42,572 bases of DNA from an uncultured delta proteobacterium. GTDB taxonomy: Bacteria > Desulfobacterota > WTBG01 > CAIYCZ01 > CAIRTM01. A program made the translations under genes and the position numbers. Shown here piece after piece: positions 33,522 through 42,572 of this stretch (positions are counted from its first letter, which is position 1; each line of letters begins with the position of its first letter). The stretch lies in NCBI GenBank assembly GCA_903911225.1, contig CAIWCT010000163.1, positions 1 to 42,572 on the forward strand, given 5' to 3'. The notes under the pieces are model-generated. The model made no database searches and was not told where the DNA came from. It worked only from the letters and a program-made list of their open reading frames with translations.

Positions 33522-33554
33522 TTCTACTCCTTTTTGAGTGGTGTTTTGGCAGGC

Positions 33555-33583
33555 TTGACTTGAACAGGCGGCCAGAGTATACT
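33555..33583 (+). promoter_or_regulatory. Near-consensus promoter divergent from the restriction operon
   Basis: TTGACT at 33555-33560, 17 bases, then TATACT at 33578-33583. No plus-strand gene follows; a terminator follows instead at 33648. The reverse complement of the -10 region also reads TATACT but has no matching -35, so the operon promoter is less certain. Confidence 0.6.
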
Positions 33584-33589
33584 TTTTTT

Positions 33590-33673
33590 GTGCGAAGCGA
33601 CTTTAGCCACCAGACAGGTTTTGCCTGCCGGTTAAGGTTGCCGAGTTAGCCCGTGTTAGCGCACGGGCTTTTT
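33590..33673 (+). ncRNA. Predicted small RNA of about 85 nt
   Basis: Lies between the promoter at 33555-33583 and an intrinsic terminator at 33648-33673 (AGCCCGTG, loop TTAGCG, CACGGGCT, then T5). An upstream stem can form from CAGG/CCTG near 33615-33627. No ORF with a start codon of useful length is present. It is transcribed away from the restriction operon. Its role is unknown: regulation of the operon or an RNA partner of a HEPN protein are possible. Confidence 0.5.
33648..33673 (+). terminator. Intrinsic terminator of the predicted small RNA
   Basis: A perfect 8-bp stem AGCCCGTG/CACGGGCT with a 6-base loop, followed by T-rich sequence on the plus strand only. There is no plus-strand protein gene upstream for it to serve. 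Confidence 0.75.
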
Positions 33674-33679
33674 ATCGGC

Positions 33680-34163
33680 ACCGTTTCTATATGAAAGGAG
33701 TATAGGCTTTCTTTTTTAAGTTGTCAATAAAAAATTTTAGAGTTTGTTGAATCATTCGATTTTGTTAGTTCGTATAATTTGCTTCTTTATCAATGTATTT
33801 AAGGGATATCGGTGCTCATTAAATGTTTAACTGTTTGATTTAACTACTGATTATTTTTTTTGATTTGCTAAAAATAATAAATAAACCATTCGGCCTGCTT
33901 TGGTCGAATAAAGCATGCTATGCAGGGGGTTTAAGCGGGGGGGGGGCGGAAAAAACTGTTTGATCAAAGGCCGGCATCACTCATAATGCGTCCACATGCG
34001 GATTATCTTCACGGCCTTTTCTTCTTTTGAATTCGCCGCCGTAAAGGCATTTGTCTTAAGCCTTCAATCGATTGCAGAAGATTGTCGGGCACGTTTCACT
34101 TTGCCCGACCTACAGGCTGATTCCCGCTAATACCCGAAGGTCCGTTGGCTCGTCGTGCGGCTT
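33680..34163. other. Intergenic region with G10 tract and repeat
   Basis: About 480 A/T-rich bases without a supported gene. It contains ten G at 33937-33946 and, at 34087-34119, a palindromic repeat (GGGCACGTTTCACTTTGCCC core) that recurs at 34756-34788. Confidence 0.55.
34087..34119. repeat. 33-bp palindromic repeat, copy 1
   Basis: Differs from 34756-34788 at one position, in the same orientation. GTCGGGCA/TGCCCGAC can form a hairpin. The two copies bracket the GreA/GreB-like gene. Confidence 0.75.
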
Positions 34164-34646
34164 CTACCACACCTCTATAATCTCTAACTCCCGCTCGGTC
34201 TTGCCGGTGCGCAGCTGCACCAGGTCGCCGACGCATTTTCCAATCAGTGCTTGCCCCAAAGGCGCGGCGGGCGTAATAACAATTATTTCCGCTCCCTCAT
34301 GCACAACCTTCAGACCGCCTGCTTCCGGGCCCACAAAAACCCTCATGGCCGGGGCATCTTCTGCCGCAAGCAGCACGAGCGCAGACAGGCATATACCGCT
34401 GTCTTCGCCGAGTTTTTTCAGGGCGAGATTTTTATAGGATTCCAGGGCGAATTGTATCTCCCTGGCGCGGTTAGCCTGACCCTGGGCAATATAGGATGCT
34501 TCCAAAGAGAGCGTGTCATATTCACTTTCAGCTCTGGTTTCTTCATGAACGGATGCGGCATGGGCCGCTCTGGCAGCCTGCAGCAATATCGTAAGGTCTT
34601 CGGTCAGTTTCTTTATAATGAGTTGCCGTATTTTTTCTTTGTCCAT
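34164..34646 (-). CDS. GreA/GreB-family transcript cleavage factor-like protein
   Basis: A 160-residue protein. The N-terminal 80 residues form a long helical hairpin (coiled coil) like the one GreA inserts into the RNA polymerase channel. The C-terminal domain has VFVGPEAGGLKVVHEGAEIIVITPAAPLGQALIGKCVGDLVQL, where PAAPLGQALIGKCVGD matches the family core. At the tip of the coiled coil the expected acidic pair could be supplied by HEETRAESEYDTL, which is also the usual Gre signature area. It diverges from housekeeping GreA and may be a paralogue. No Shine-Dalgarno is evident. Confidence 0.8.
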   Translation of the reverse strand: MDKEKIRQLIIKKLTEDLTILLQAARAAHAASVHEETRAESEYDTLSLEASYIAQGQANRAREIQFALESYKNLALKKLGEDSGICLSALVLLAAEDAPAMRVFVGPEAGGLKVVHEGAEIIVITPAAPLGQALIGKCVGDLVQLRTGKTERELEIIEVW

Positions 34647-34690
34647 GGAAAATGTGCTTTCGTCTTAAAATGTAAAACTTTTTGAATTTC

Positions 34691-34722
34691 AAAAACAAAA
34701 GGAATCCGTTGTGGCGGATTCC
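34691..34722 (-). terminator. Intrinsic terminator downstream of lepA
   Basis: On the minus strand GGAATCCG (34722-34715) pairs with CGGATTCC (34708-34701) and is followed by TTTTGTTTTT. It lies about 230 bases after the lepA stop, beyond a dispersed repeat. Confidence 0.75.
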
Positions 34723-34755
34723 CTGAATTTATTTGATTGCATCATATGGTTTGTT

Positions 34756-34788
34756 GGGCACGTTTCACTTTGCCCGACCTACATGCTG
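34756..34788. repeat. 33-bp palindromic repeat, copy 2
   Basis: Direct partner of 34087-34119 with one mismatch, on the other side of the GreA/GreB-like gene. Confidence 0.75.
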
Positions 34789-34815
34789 CTCAAACAGCTC
34801 AAAATATACCTGCAC

Positions 34816-34952
34816 AGGCTGTTCAAAAATGCTCAGATGCAAGGCGCGCGATAGCCTGCGAAATGAGGCGTACTTGTCGTACGCCGCAGTGAAGCATGAT
34901 GAGCGCAATCCCGCTCCAGCGGGACAGATGGGCGTTTTTCAACAGCCGGCTA
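34816..34952. repeat. Family 2 dispersed repeat, copy 2
   Basis: AGGCTGTTCAAAAATG at the left, the central GGCGTAC/GTACGCC hairpin, and GCGTTTTTCAACAGCCGGCT at the right. A CCCGCT/AGCGGG insert distinguishes it from copy 1. The final CTA is the lepA stop codon in reverse. Confidence 0.8.
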
Positions 34953-36746
34953 ATCCTCAACGCTCTTTAACACCGAGACAAACGCCTTCTGCGGAATTTC
35001 CACATTGCCGACCATCTTCATGCGCTTTTTACCTTCCTTCTGTTTTTCAAGAAGCTTGCGCTTACGGCTTATGTCGCCGCCATAGCATTTGGCGGTCACG
35101 TCTTTGCGGTAGGGGTTGATGGTGGAGCGGGCTATGATGGTGCCGCCGATGGCGCCCTGGATGATGATCTTAAACATCTGGCGCGGGATTTCTTTTTCCA
35201 GCCGCTCGCAGATCTGCAAACCCCTGGCCCGTGCATTTTCCTTGTGCACGATAATGGAGAGGGCGTCAACGGGCTCGTGGTTCACCAGTATTTCCACCTT
35301 CACCAGTTCGCTTTCGCGGTGGCCGATAAAATCATAGTCAAAAGAGCCATAGCCCTGCGTTACGCTTTTGAGGCGGTCGTAGAAATCGTAAACAATCTCG
35401 GCAAGGGGCATTTCAAAATTGATTTCGATGCGGCCTGTCGAGGGATAGTGAAATTTCGAGTTGAGGCCCCGGCGATCCATGCACAGCTTCATCACCACGC
35501 CCATGTACCGCTCGGGAATGATAATGGAAATTTTCACATACGGTTCTTCGGCAATGTCGATTGTCGTTGGGTCGGGGTAATACTGCGGGTTATCGACAAT
35601 AATGTTCTGGCCGTTTTTAAGGGTAAACTTGTATTGCACGCTCGGGGCGGTCATAATGATCGACTGGTTGAACTCGCGCTCAAGGCGCTCCTGCACGATC
35701 TCAAGATGCAGCAGGCCCAGAAAGCCGCAGCGGAATCCCATACCCAAAGCGGCCGATGAGTCCTTCTCATATTCCAGGGCCGCATCATTTAGCTTGTATT
35801 TTTCAAGCGCTTCCACGAGCGATGGGTAGTCATCTGATGATATGGGATAGACCGATGAAAACACCATGGACTTTGGCTCGACAAAACCATGCACTGCGGT
35901 GGCAGCCGGATTGGCATCATTGGTTATCGTATCGCCCACGCGCGTGTCGCTCACGGTCTTGATGCCCGCGATGATATAGCCCACCTCGCCGGCTGACAGC
36001 TGCTTGTGCTTTTCAAGCTTCAGGCGAAATACCCCCACGTCCTCGACTTTATACGTGGCGCCGTTTGACATGAAGCGAATGATGTCGCCTGCTTTTATCG
36101 TACCTTCAAAAATGCGGCAGCTAATAACCGTGCCGCGAAAAGGATCATAGTTGGCGTCAAAGATAAGCGCCTGCAGGGGCGCGGCCGGATCGCCCGTGGG
36201 CGGCGGAATGCGCTCGACTATGGCCTCGAATATCTCATCGATGCCGATGCCTGCTTTGGCCGAACACTTAAGCGCTGCCTCGGCATCAAGCCCAAGCTCG
36301 TCCATAATCTCTTCTTTCACACGCTCTACGTCGGCTGCGGGCAAATCGATTTTATTGATGACCGGGATTATTTCAAGATTATGCTCCATGGCGGCATAAA
36401 GATTGGCCAGGGTCTGGGCCTCCACGCCCTGCGCGGCATCCACAAGCAGCAGCACGCCTTCGCATGATGCCAGGGCACGGGACACCTCATAGGAAAAGTC
36501 AACATGGCCCGGCGTATCGATAAGGTTCAGATGATATTCTTTGCCGTCTTTTGCCGTATAGTTGAGGGCGCAGTTCTGGCTTTTGATGGTGATGCCGCGC
36601 TCGCGCTCGATGTCCATATTGTCAAGGATCTGATCGCGGAACTGCCGGTCATTGGAGAGCCCGGCATGCTGTATAAGCCGGTCGGCAAGGGTAGATTTGC
36701 CATGGTCGATATGGGCGATAATGCTGAAATTGCGAATCTGTTGCAT
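34950..36746 (-). CDS. lepA: Elongation factor 4 (LepA GTPase)
   Basis: A 598-residue ribosome-binding GTPase, the standard length. G motifs: AHIDHGKST at residues 11-19 (G1), DTPGHVDFSYEVSRA (G3), NKIDLPAA (G4). The LepA-specific C-terminal domain is complete, with RKDVTAKCYGGDISRKRKLLEKQKEGKKRM near the end. LepA back-translocates or remodels stalled ribosomes. It ends VLKSVED, and its TAG stop is formed by the edge of a dispersed repeat. No strong Shine-Dalgarno precedes ATG 36746. Confidence 0.97.
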   Translation of the reverse strand: MQQIRNFSIIAHIDHGKSTLADRLIQHAGLSNDRQFRDQILDNMDIERERGITIKSQNCALNYTAKDGKEYHLNLIDTPGHVDFSYEVSRALASCEGVLLLVDAAQGVEAQTLANLYAAMEHNLEIIPVINKIDLPAADVERVKEEIMDELGLDAEAALKCSAKAGIGIDEIFEAIVERIPPPTGDPAAPLQALIFDANYDPFRGTVISCRIFEGTIKAGDIIRFMSNGATYKVEDVGVFRLKLEKHKQLSAGEVGYIIAGIKTVSDTRVGDTITNDANPAATAVHGFVEPKSMVFSSVYPISSDDYPSLVEALEKYKLNDAALEYEKDSSAALGMGFRCGFLGLLHLEIVQERLEREFNQSIIMTAPSVQYKFTLKNGQNIIVDNPQYYPDPTTIDIAEEPYVKISIIIPERYMGVVMKLCMDRRGLNSKFHYPSTGRIEINFEMPLAEIVYDFYDRLKSVTQGYGSFDYDFIGHRESELVKVEILVNHEPVDALSIIVHKENARARGLQICERLEKEIPRQMFKIIIQGAIGGTIIARSTINPYRKDVTAKCYGGDISRKRKLLEKQKEGKKRMKMVGNVEIPQKAFVSVLKSVED

Positions 36747-36796
36747 ACAGTGCGTTCTATCAGTCTATAATAAGCTTTTGCCGGTTATCCGGCTTT

Positions 36797-36830
36797 AAAA
36801 AAGTAGAGACAATTCAAAAATTGTCTCTAC
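36797..36830 (-). terminator. Intrinsic terminator of the TIGR04073-like gene
   Basis: A perfect 12-bp stem GTAGAGACAATT (36803-36814) and AATTGTCTCTAC (36819-36830), followed on the minus strand by TTTTTT (36802-36797). Confidence 0.85.
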
Positions 36831-36870
36831 AAAAATGGCTTCTGTCTGCTGTACCCCTGAACCCGCGATA

Positions 36871-37365
36871 CTACTTCTGGCCCTTCTTGGCGGCTTGCGG
36901 GTTGTTATCAAGCAGCAGGGGGCTGTTATCCAGTGCCTTCGGCGAGAAAGAAAGATATTCAGGAGTAATGAGCGCTCTATCGCACAGGGGCGTCCAGAGC
37001 GTAAACAGGTCGACAAGACCGGCATACAGGCGCCAGGGGAAATAGACCAGTGCGCCCATGGGTATGCCTTCTATCAGGCCGCCGGTAACGGCAAAAGGAT
37101 TATCGTTTTTGTCCTCCTGGTATGTGGCGCGAATATACATCTGCGCCGGCAGCTCAAGAGGAGAAAAGAAGATGTTTGACATGCTTCTGCCGAAACGCTC
37201 CGAGATACGCATCTTCCGGGGCACCGGCTGCGCCGCAGGAGTCGACAGAGTTATATTATCCAGCAGCGTTTCATTGTCAAACAGGGGCTTTTCTTCAAGG
37301 GCACAACACTGTGTGGCTAACCCGAGAACACCGATAATGGCGGCAATAATAGCTAAATTTTTCAT
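36871..37365 (-). CDS. Exported TIGR04073-like (exosortase system-associated) protein
   Basis: A 164-residue protein with a signal peptide (MKNLAIIAAIIGVLGLATQCCA). The core SERFGRSMSNIFFSPLELPAQMY, then DNPFAVTGGLIEGIPMGAL and RLYAGLVDLFTLWTPL matches the TIGR04073 pattern of a (K/R)xGRGxxN...ELP segment followed by a glycine-rich hydrophobic segment. The family occurs in genomes with exosortase systems; its function is unknown. GGAG precedes the ATG. It follows gyrB by 37 bases and has its own terminator, so it may be cotranscribed with gyrB. Confidence 0.8.
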   Translation of the reverse strand: MKNLAIIAAIIGVLGLATQCCALEEKPLFDNETLLDNITLSTPAAQPVPRKMRISERFGRSMSNIFFSPLELPAQMYIRATYQEDKNDNPFAVTGGLIEGIPMGALVYFPWRLYAGLVDLFTLWTPLCDRALITPEYLSFSPKALDNSPLLLDNNPQAAKKGQK

Positions 37366-37402
37366 TTCATCTCCAAAGCATATAATTTATATATAAATAT
37401 AA

Positions 37403-39838
<2,436 letters not shown>

Positions 39839-40705
39839 CTAACCTCTTAACATATCAAAAATTCGTTCAAACTCTTCTTGAGAGCAATAATCAATGACTA
39901 TCTTGCCCTTCTCGCCACTGCTTTTAATATGAATCCTCGTGCCCAGCTTTTTTTGAAGCTGGCTTGCCAGATACTCATGCTGAGCATCTGTTGCTTTATC
40001 GAGCCGCTTTATGGTCTTTTTTCCGTCTGCAGCATCTTTCAGCTTTTTTACCAGCGCTTCAGTCTGCCGGACGGAAAGGCTTTTTTGTATAACCGATTTA
40101 TGCACCGCCTCCTGCGCGGCCACGGTTTCAAGCCCCAGATAGGCGCGTGCATGCCCCATATCAATGGAGCCAGCCATAAGATCGGCCTTTATAGTATTTG
40201 AAAGCTTCAAAAGCCTGAGCGCATTGGTTATGGCGCTGCGGCTTTTGCCGACCTTTTCAGACAGAACCTCCTGGGTATAGCCATAACTGCCGATGAGGCT
40301 GTGATAGGCCTCGGCCTCTTCAATAACGTTCAGATCTTCGCGCTGCAGGTTTTCAATAAGCGCGATTTCCCGCACATCCTGCTCATTGACATCCTTGACA
40401 ATAACCGGCACGGTCTGCAGCCCCGCCTTGAGAGCAGCCCGCAAACGGCGCTCTCCGGCTATGAGCTGATAGCCGGCGCCATCTTTCTTGACCAGCAGCG
40501 GCTGCAGCACGCCTTTTGACTTTATAGAGGCCGCAAGCTCAGCTATGGCCTTTTCGGCAAATATTTTGCGGGGCTGAAAGGGATTCACCCGAATATGATC
40601 TATGCTTGCCTGCTGAACCCCTGTGGGCGCCGGGGAAAGTATTGCCTCTCCTTCCGGAATAAGCGCCCCGATGCCCCGGCCAAGTCCTTTTAATTTCGAT
40701 GACAT
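39839..40705 (-). CDS. parB: Chromosome partitioning protein ParB (CTPase, parS-binding)
   Basis: A 288-residue ParB/Spo0J. The N-terminus KLKGLGRGIGALIPEGE is the ParA-contact segment. The CTP-binding box is YQLIAGERRLRAALKAGL, followed by ALIENLQREDLNVIEEAEAYHSLI. The helix-turn-helix TQEVLSEKVGKSRSAITNALRLLKL binds parS, and a C-terminal dimer domain ends EEFERIFDMLRG. It should load at the parS at 41889-41904 and spread. It lies 166 bases after parA and directly before gyrB. Confidence 0.97.
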   Translation of the reverse strand: MSSKLKGLGRGIGALIPEGEAILSPAPTGVQQASIDHIRVNPFQPRKIFAEKAIAELAASIKSKGVLQPLLVKKDGAGYQLIAGERRLRAALKAGLQTVPVIVKDVNEQDVREIALIENLQREDLNVIEEAEAYHSLIGSYGYTQEVLSEKVGKSRSAITNALRLLKLSNTIKADLMAGSIDMGHARAYLGLETVAAQEAVHKSVIQKSLSVRQTEALVKKLKDAADGKKTIKRLDKATDAQHEYLASQLQKKLGTRIHIKSSGEKGKIVIDYCSQEEFERIFDMLRG

Positions 40706-40871
40706 ACAATTCCCCGTTTAGTTGTAATCCAGCCGAATTTGTCTCGGCTACAGGCACATATTTACTATATGTACAAATCTGCGTAGAAGAAGCAATCGCC
40801 GCAGTCCGCCGTGGCAAAGCTTTCCTGCTGCAGCCTAAACCCCTATAGCCTATCAGCCTGAGCTGGTACGC

Positions 40872-41687
40872 TTAGTTCTGCTCTATCGCAGCAACCGCAC
40901 CAGTTTCAGCAACCGCCATGCCGGAGCGTTCAAGAACCTGCCGGGCCAGATCAAGATAACACTGAGTAGCCACCGACTGTTTATCATAAAAATAAATGGG
41001 CTTGCCATGACTGGGACATTCAGCAAGCCGCACCGTGCGCGGCACCACTACTTTAAAGACCTTGGTTGAAAAATGCTTCATAATATCTTCCGCCACCTCG
41101 CGTGACAGATTGTTGCGCTTATCATACATGGTCAGCAATATCCCTTCAAGAGCAAGCTCGGGATTAAGGCTGGCCTTGACACGCTTGATGGTATTCAAAA
41201 GCTGGCTCAGACCCTCAAGGGCGTAGTATTCGCACTGCAGCGGTATGAGCACGGAATCTGAGGCAACGAGCGAATTGATTGTCAGCAGCCCCAGCGACGG
41301 CGGGCAATCTATAATGATGAAGTCAAAATCGCCCCTCACCTGATCCAGACATTTTCGGAGCCTGAATTCACGCTCGGGCATAGACACAAGCTCAATTTCC
41401 GCGCCCGTGAGATCAATGTTTGAACAGGCTAAAAAAAGATTCGCTATGGGTGTTTTCTGAACCACCGAGCCCATGGGCTTACCTTCCACAAGAGCATCAT
41501 AGATCGTCGGATGGTCTTCCGCGCCCTGGCCATGGCCAAGGCCGCTGCCGGCATTGCCCTGCGGATCAATATCAACAATAAGCGTTTTTTTACCGCACAG
41601 GGCAAGCGAGGTGCTGAGATTAATGACGGTTGTGGTTTTGCCCACCCCGCCCTTCTGATTTGCAACGCAGATTGTTTTTGCCGCCAT
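40872..41687 (-). CDS. parA: Chromosome partitioning ATPase ParA (Soj)
   Basis: A 271-residue Walker-type ATPase that drives ParB-parS complexes along the nucleoid. The deviant Walker A is NQKGGVGKTTT, with the signature lysine, followed by IVDIDPQGNAGSGLG; Walker B is DFDFIIIDCPPSLGLLT. The DNA-binding C-terminal half has LLTMYDKRNNLSREV and VVPRTVRLAECPSHGKPI. ATG 41687 is preferred to an in-frame TTG two codons upstream. The parS site lies 200 bases upstream. Confidence 0.96.
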   Translation of the reverse strand: MAAKTICVANQKGGVGKTTTVINLSTSLALCGKKTLIVDIDPQGNAGSGLGHGQGAEDHPTIYDALVEGKPMGSVVQKTPIANLFLACSNIDLTGAEIELVSMPEREFRLRKCLDQVRGDFDFIIIDCPPSLGLLTINSLVASDSVLIPLQCEYYALEGLSQLLNTIKRVKASLNPELALEGILLTMYDKRNNLSREVAEDIMKHFSTKVFKVVVPRTVRLAECPSHGKPIYFYDKQSVATQCYLDLARQVLERSGMAVAETGAVAAIEQN

Positions 41688-41888
41688 GCGCAATCGCTAT
41701 CTTATAAGTATATATATATTAAATCGGGAGACGGTCGGGACTATATAAAAAGCCCGGTTGCATTCCGAGAACCTGCAATCGCACGGCTTCATTCAGCACA
41801 AAAAACCCCCAGCAAAATGGATTCTCAATATGTAACATAAAAAATCATTTTTAAGAAGAAAAACTTGCTGTTAGGAGCGCTGCCTGCA

Positions 41889-41904
41889 TGTTTCACGTGA
41901 AACA
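41889..41904. promoter_or_regulatory. parS centromere site
   Basis: TGTTTCACGTGAAACA, a perfect 16-bp palindrome identical to the bacterial parS consensus. It covers the last codons and stop of rsmG (Cys-Phe-Thr-stop) and 12 bases beyond the coordinate start of the parA side. It is the only full parS in the window. Confidence 0.95.
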
Positions 41905-42540
41905 TTTTTGCATAATGATGAGCGACCGCAGCCCTTTATGCAAAGGAAGCTCATAGGAATGAATTGCCGTGCAGGCAAGCCCACGGGCGGCCATCTCATG
42001 GGCGGCAGCATGCTCCTTTGCATCGCTTCCTTTCATGGCAAGCAGCGATCCGCCTGATTTTATACATGGCTCGGCCAGACGGCAGAACATGCCCAGCTCT
42101 GAGAAGGCACGGCTCACTGCATAATCAAAGGCTGCATGCCGGTCAAAGTCTTCAATGCGCCCATTGTACACCTCGATGCCCTCAAGATTTAACAGCCGTA
42201 TAATCTGCCTGAGAAAGTTAGCCTTTTTGCGAACTACCTCCACCAGCACCACAGACAGCTCAGGGTTCATAATTTTGAGCGGTATGCCGGGAAAGCCGGC
42301 CCCTGTGCCGATATCAATAAGCGCGCCGGCCAGGGGCACATATTTTAATAGCAGCATGGAATCAAGAAAATGTTTTATGGCGGCATCTGCAGGTTCCGTA
42401 ATAGTCGTCAGGCTTATTTTAGCATTCCACTCAAGCAACTCCTTATAGTAGAGCTCAAACTGACGAACAGCAGCCTCGGGCAGCAAAAAGCCAACTTCCT
42501 GTGAGCTTTTTAAAAGTATTTCTTTAAATCCAGCCTTCAT
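41893..42540 (-). CDS. rsmG: 16S rRNA (guanine(527)-N7)-methyltransferase
   Basis: A 215-residue SAM-dependent methyltransferase (GidB) that modifies G527 of 16S rRNA. The SAM loop is LIDIGTGAGFPGIPLKIMNP, preceded by TTITEPADAAIKHFLDSM and followed by LVEVVRKKANFLRQI, all family signatures. It heads the rsmG-parA-parB-gyrB series. Its 3' end is constrained by parS: the final codons TGT TTC ACG TGA are part of the palindrome. The gene upstream (mnmG would be usual) is outside the window. Confidence 0.96.
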   Translation of the reverse strand: MKAGFKEILLKSSQEVGFLLPEAAVRQFELYYKELLEWNAKISLTTITEPADAAIKHFLDSMLLLKYVPLAGALIDIGTGAGFPGIPLKIMNPELSVVLVEVVRKKANFLRQIIRLLNLEGIEVYNGRIEDFDRHAAFDYAVSRAFSELGMFCRLAEPCIKSGGSLLAMKGSDAKEHAAAHEMAARGLACTAIHSYELPLHKGLRSLIIMQKCFT

Positions 42541-42572
42541 CCAAGCGTCTTAAAATAAAATTGTTATATAAA

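Overview
This 42.6-kb window is chromosomal DNA of a Gram-negative bacterium, probably an anaerobe or facultative anaerobe. The outer-membrane style is shown by several lipoproteins with lipoboxes and by exported proteins. A Re-type citrate synthase paired with an isocitrate dehydrogenase and a TIGR04073-like (exosortase-associated) protein would suit Desulfobacterota or Omnitrophota-like lineages. No rRNA or other decisive marker is present, so this placement is tentative.

Left part (1-16.6 kb): 5' part of uvrB (minus); ptsI flanked by two inverted copies of a MITE-like repeat; an operon of Re-citrate synthase, isocitrate dehydrogenase and a GntR/FCD regulator, with a TTGTATACAA box inside its promoter; an exported flavodoxin; small HTH and secreted-peptide genes; rpe and tgt; ywbE inside a 515-bp segment bounded by about 60-bp inverted repeats; an exported protein of unknown function; and topB. 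Intergenic spaces are loaded with palindromic dispersed repeats.

Middle part (16.6-23.7 kb): an accessory mosaic. It holds a frameshifted 5' fragment of hsdR (a diverged duplicate of the intact hsdR at 24.4-27.6 kb), a Fic protein, then three lipoprotein genes on the minus strand whose junctions look like integron attC sites. The third junction is a bulged hairpin interrupted by the 5' piece of a group II intron. I read this as a remnant integron cassette array without an integrase. A YkgJ-type protein and a REP-associated tyrosine transposase lie between two copies of one short motif, followed by a two-domain LEA14-like lipoprotein.

Defence island (23.7-33.7 kb): one minus-strand series encodes a GIY-YIG protein, a single-TRD half-HsdS with a C9 tract, HsdM, a two-TRD HsdS, a zinc-ribbon/HEPN protein, a 52-codon ORF overlapping both neighbours and containing a terminator-like hairpin, an Abi_2 (AbiF/AbiD-like) HEPN protein, HsdR, and a YgjP/SprT-like metalloprotease with a G8 tract. 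A divergent plus-strand promoter plus terminator upstream predicts an undescribed small RNA of about 85 nt. The parts suggest a type I restriction system whose specificity may be phase variable and whose HEPN toxin and nuclease subunits may be controlled by attenuation or by an RNA.

Right part (34-42.6 kb): core genes on the minus strand: a GreA/GreB-like factor, lepA, a TIGR04073-like protein, gyrB, parB, parA and rsmG. A perfect 16-bp parS palindrome is built into the last codons of rsmG. This order is typical of an origin-proximal region.
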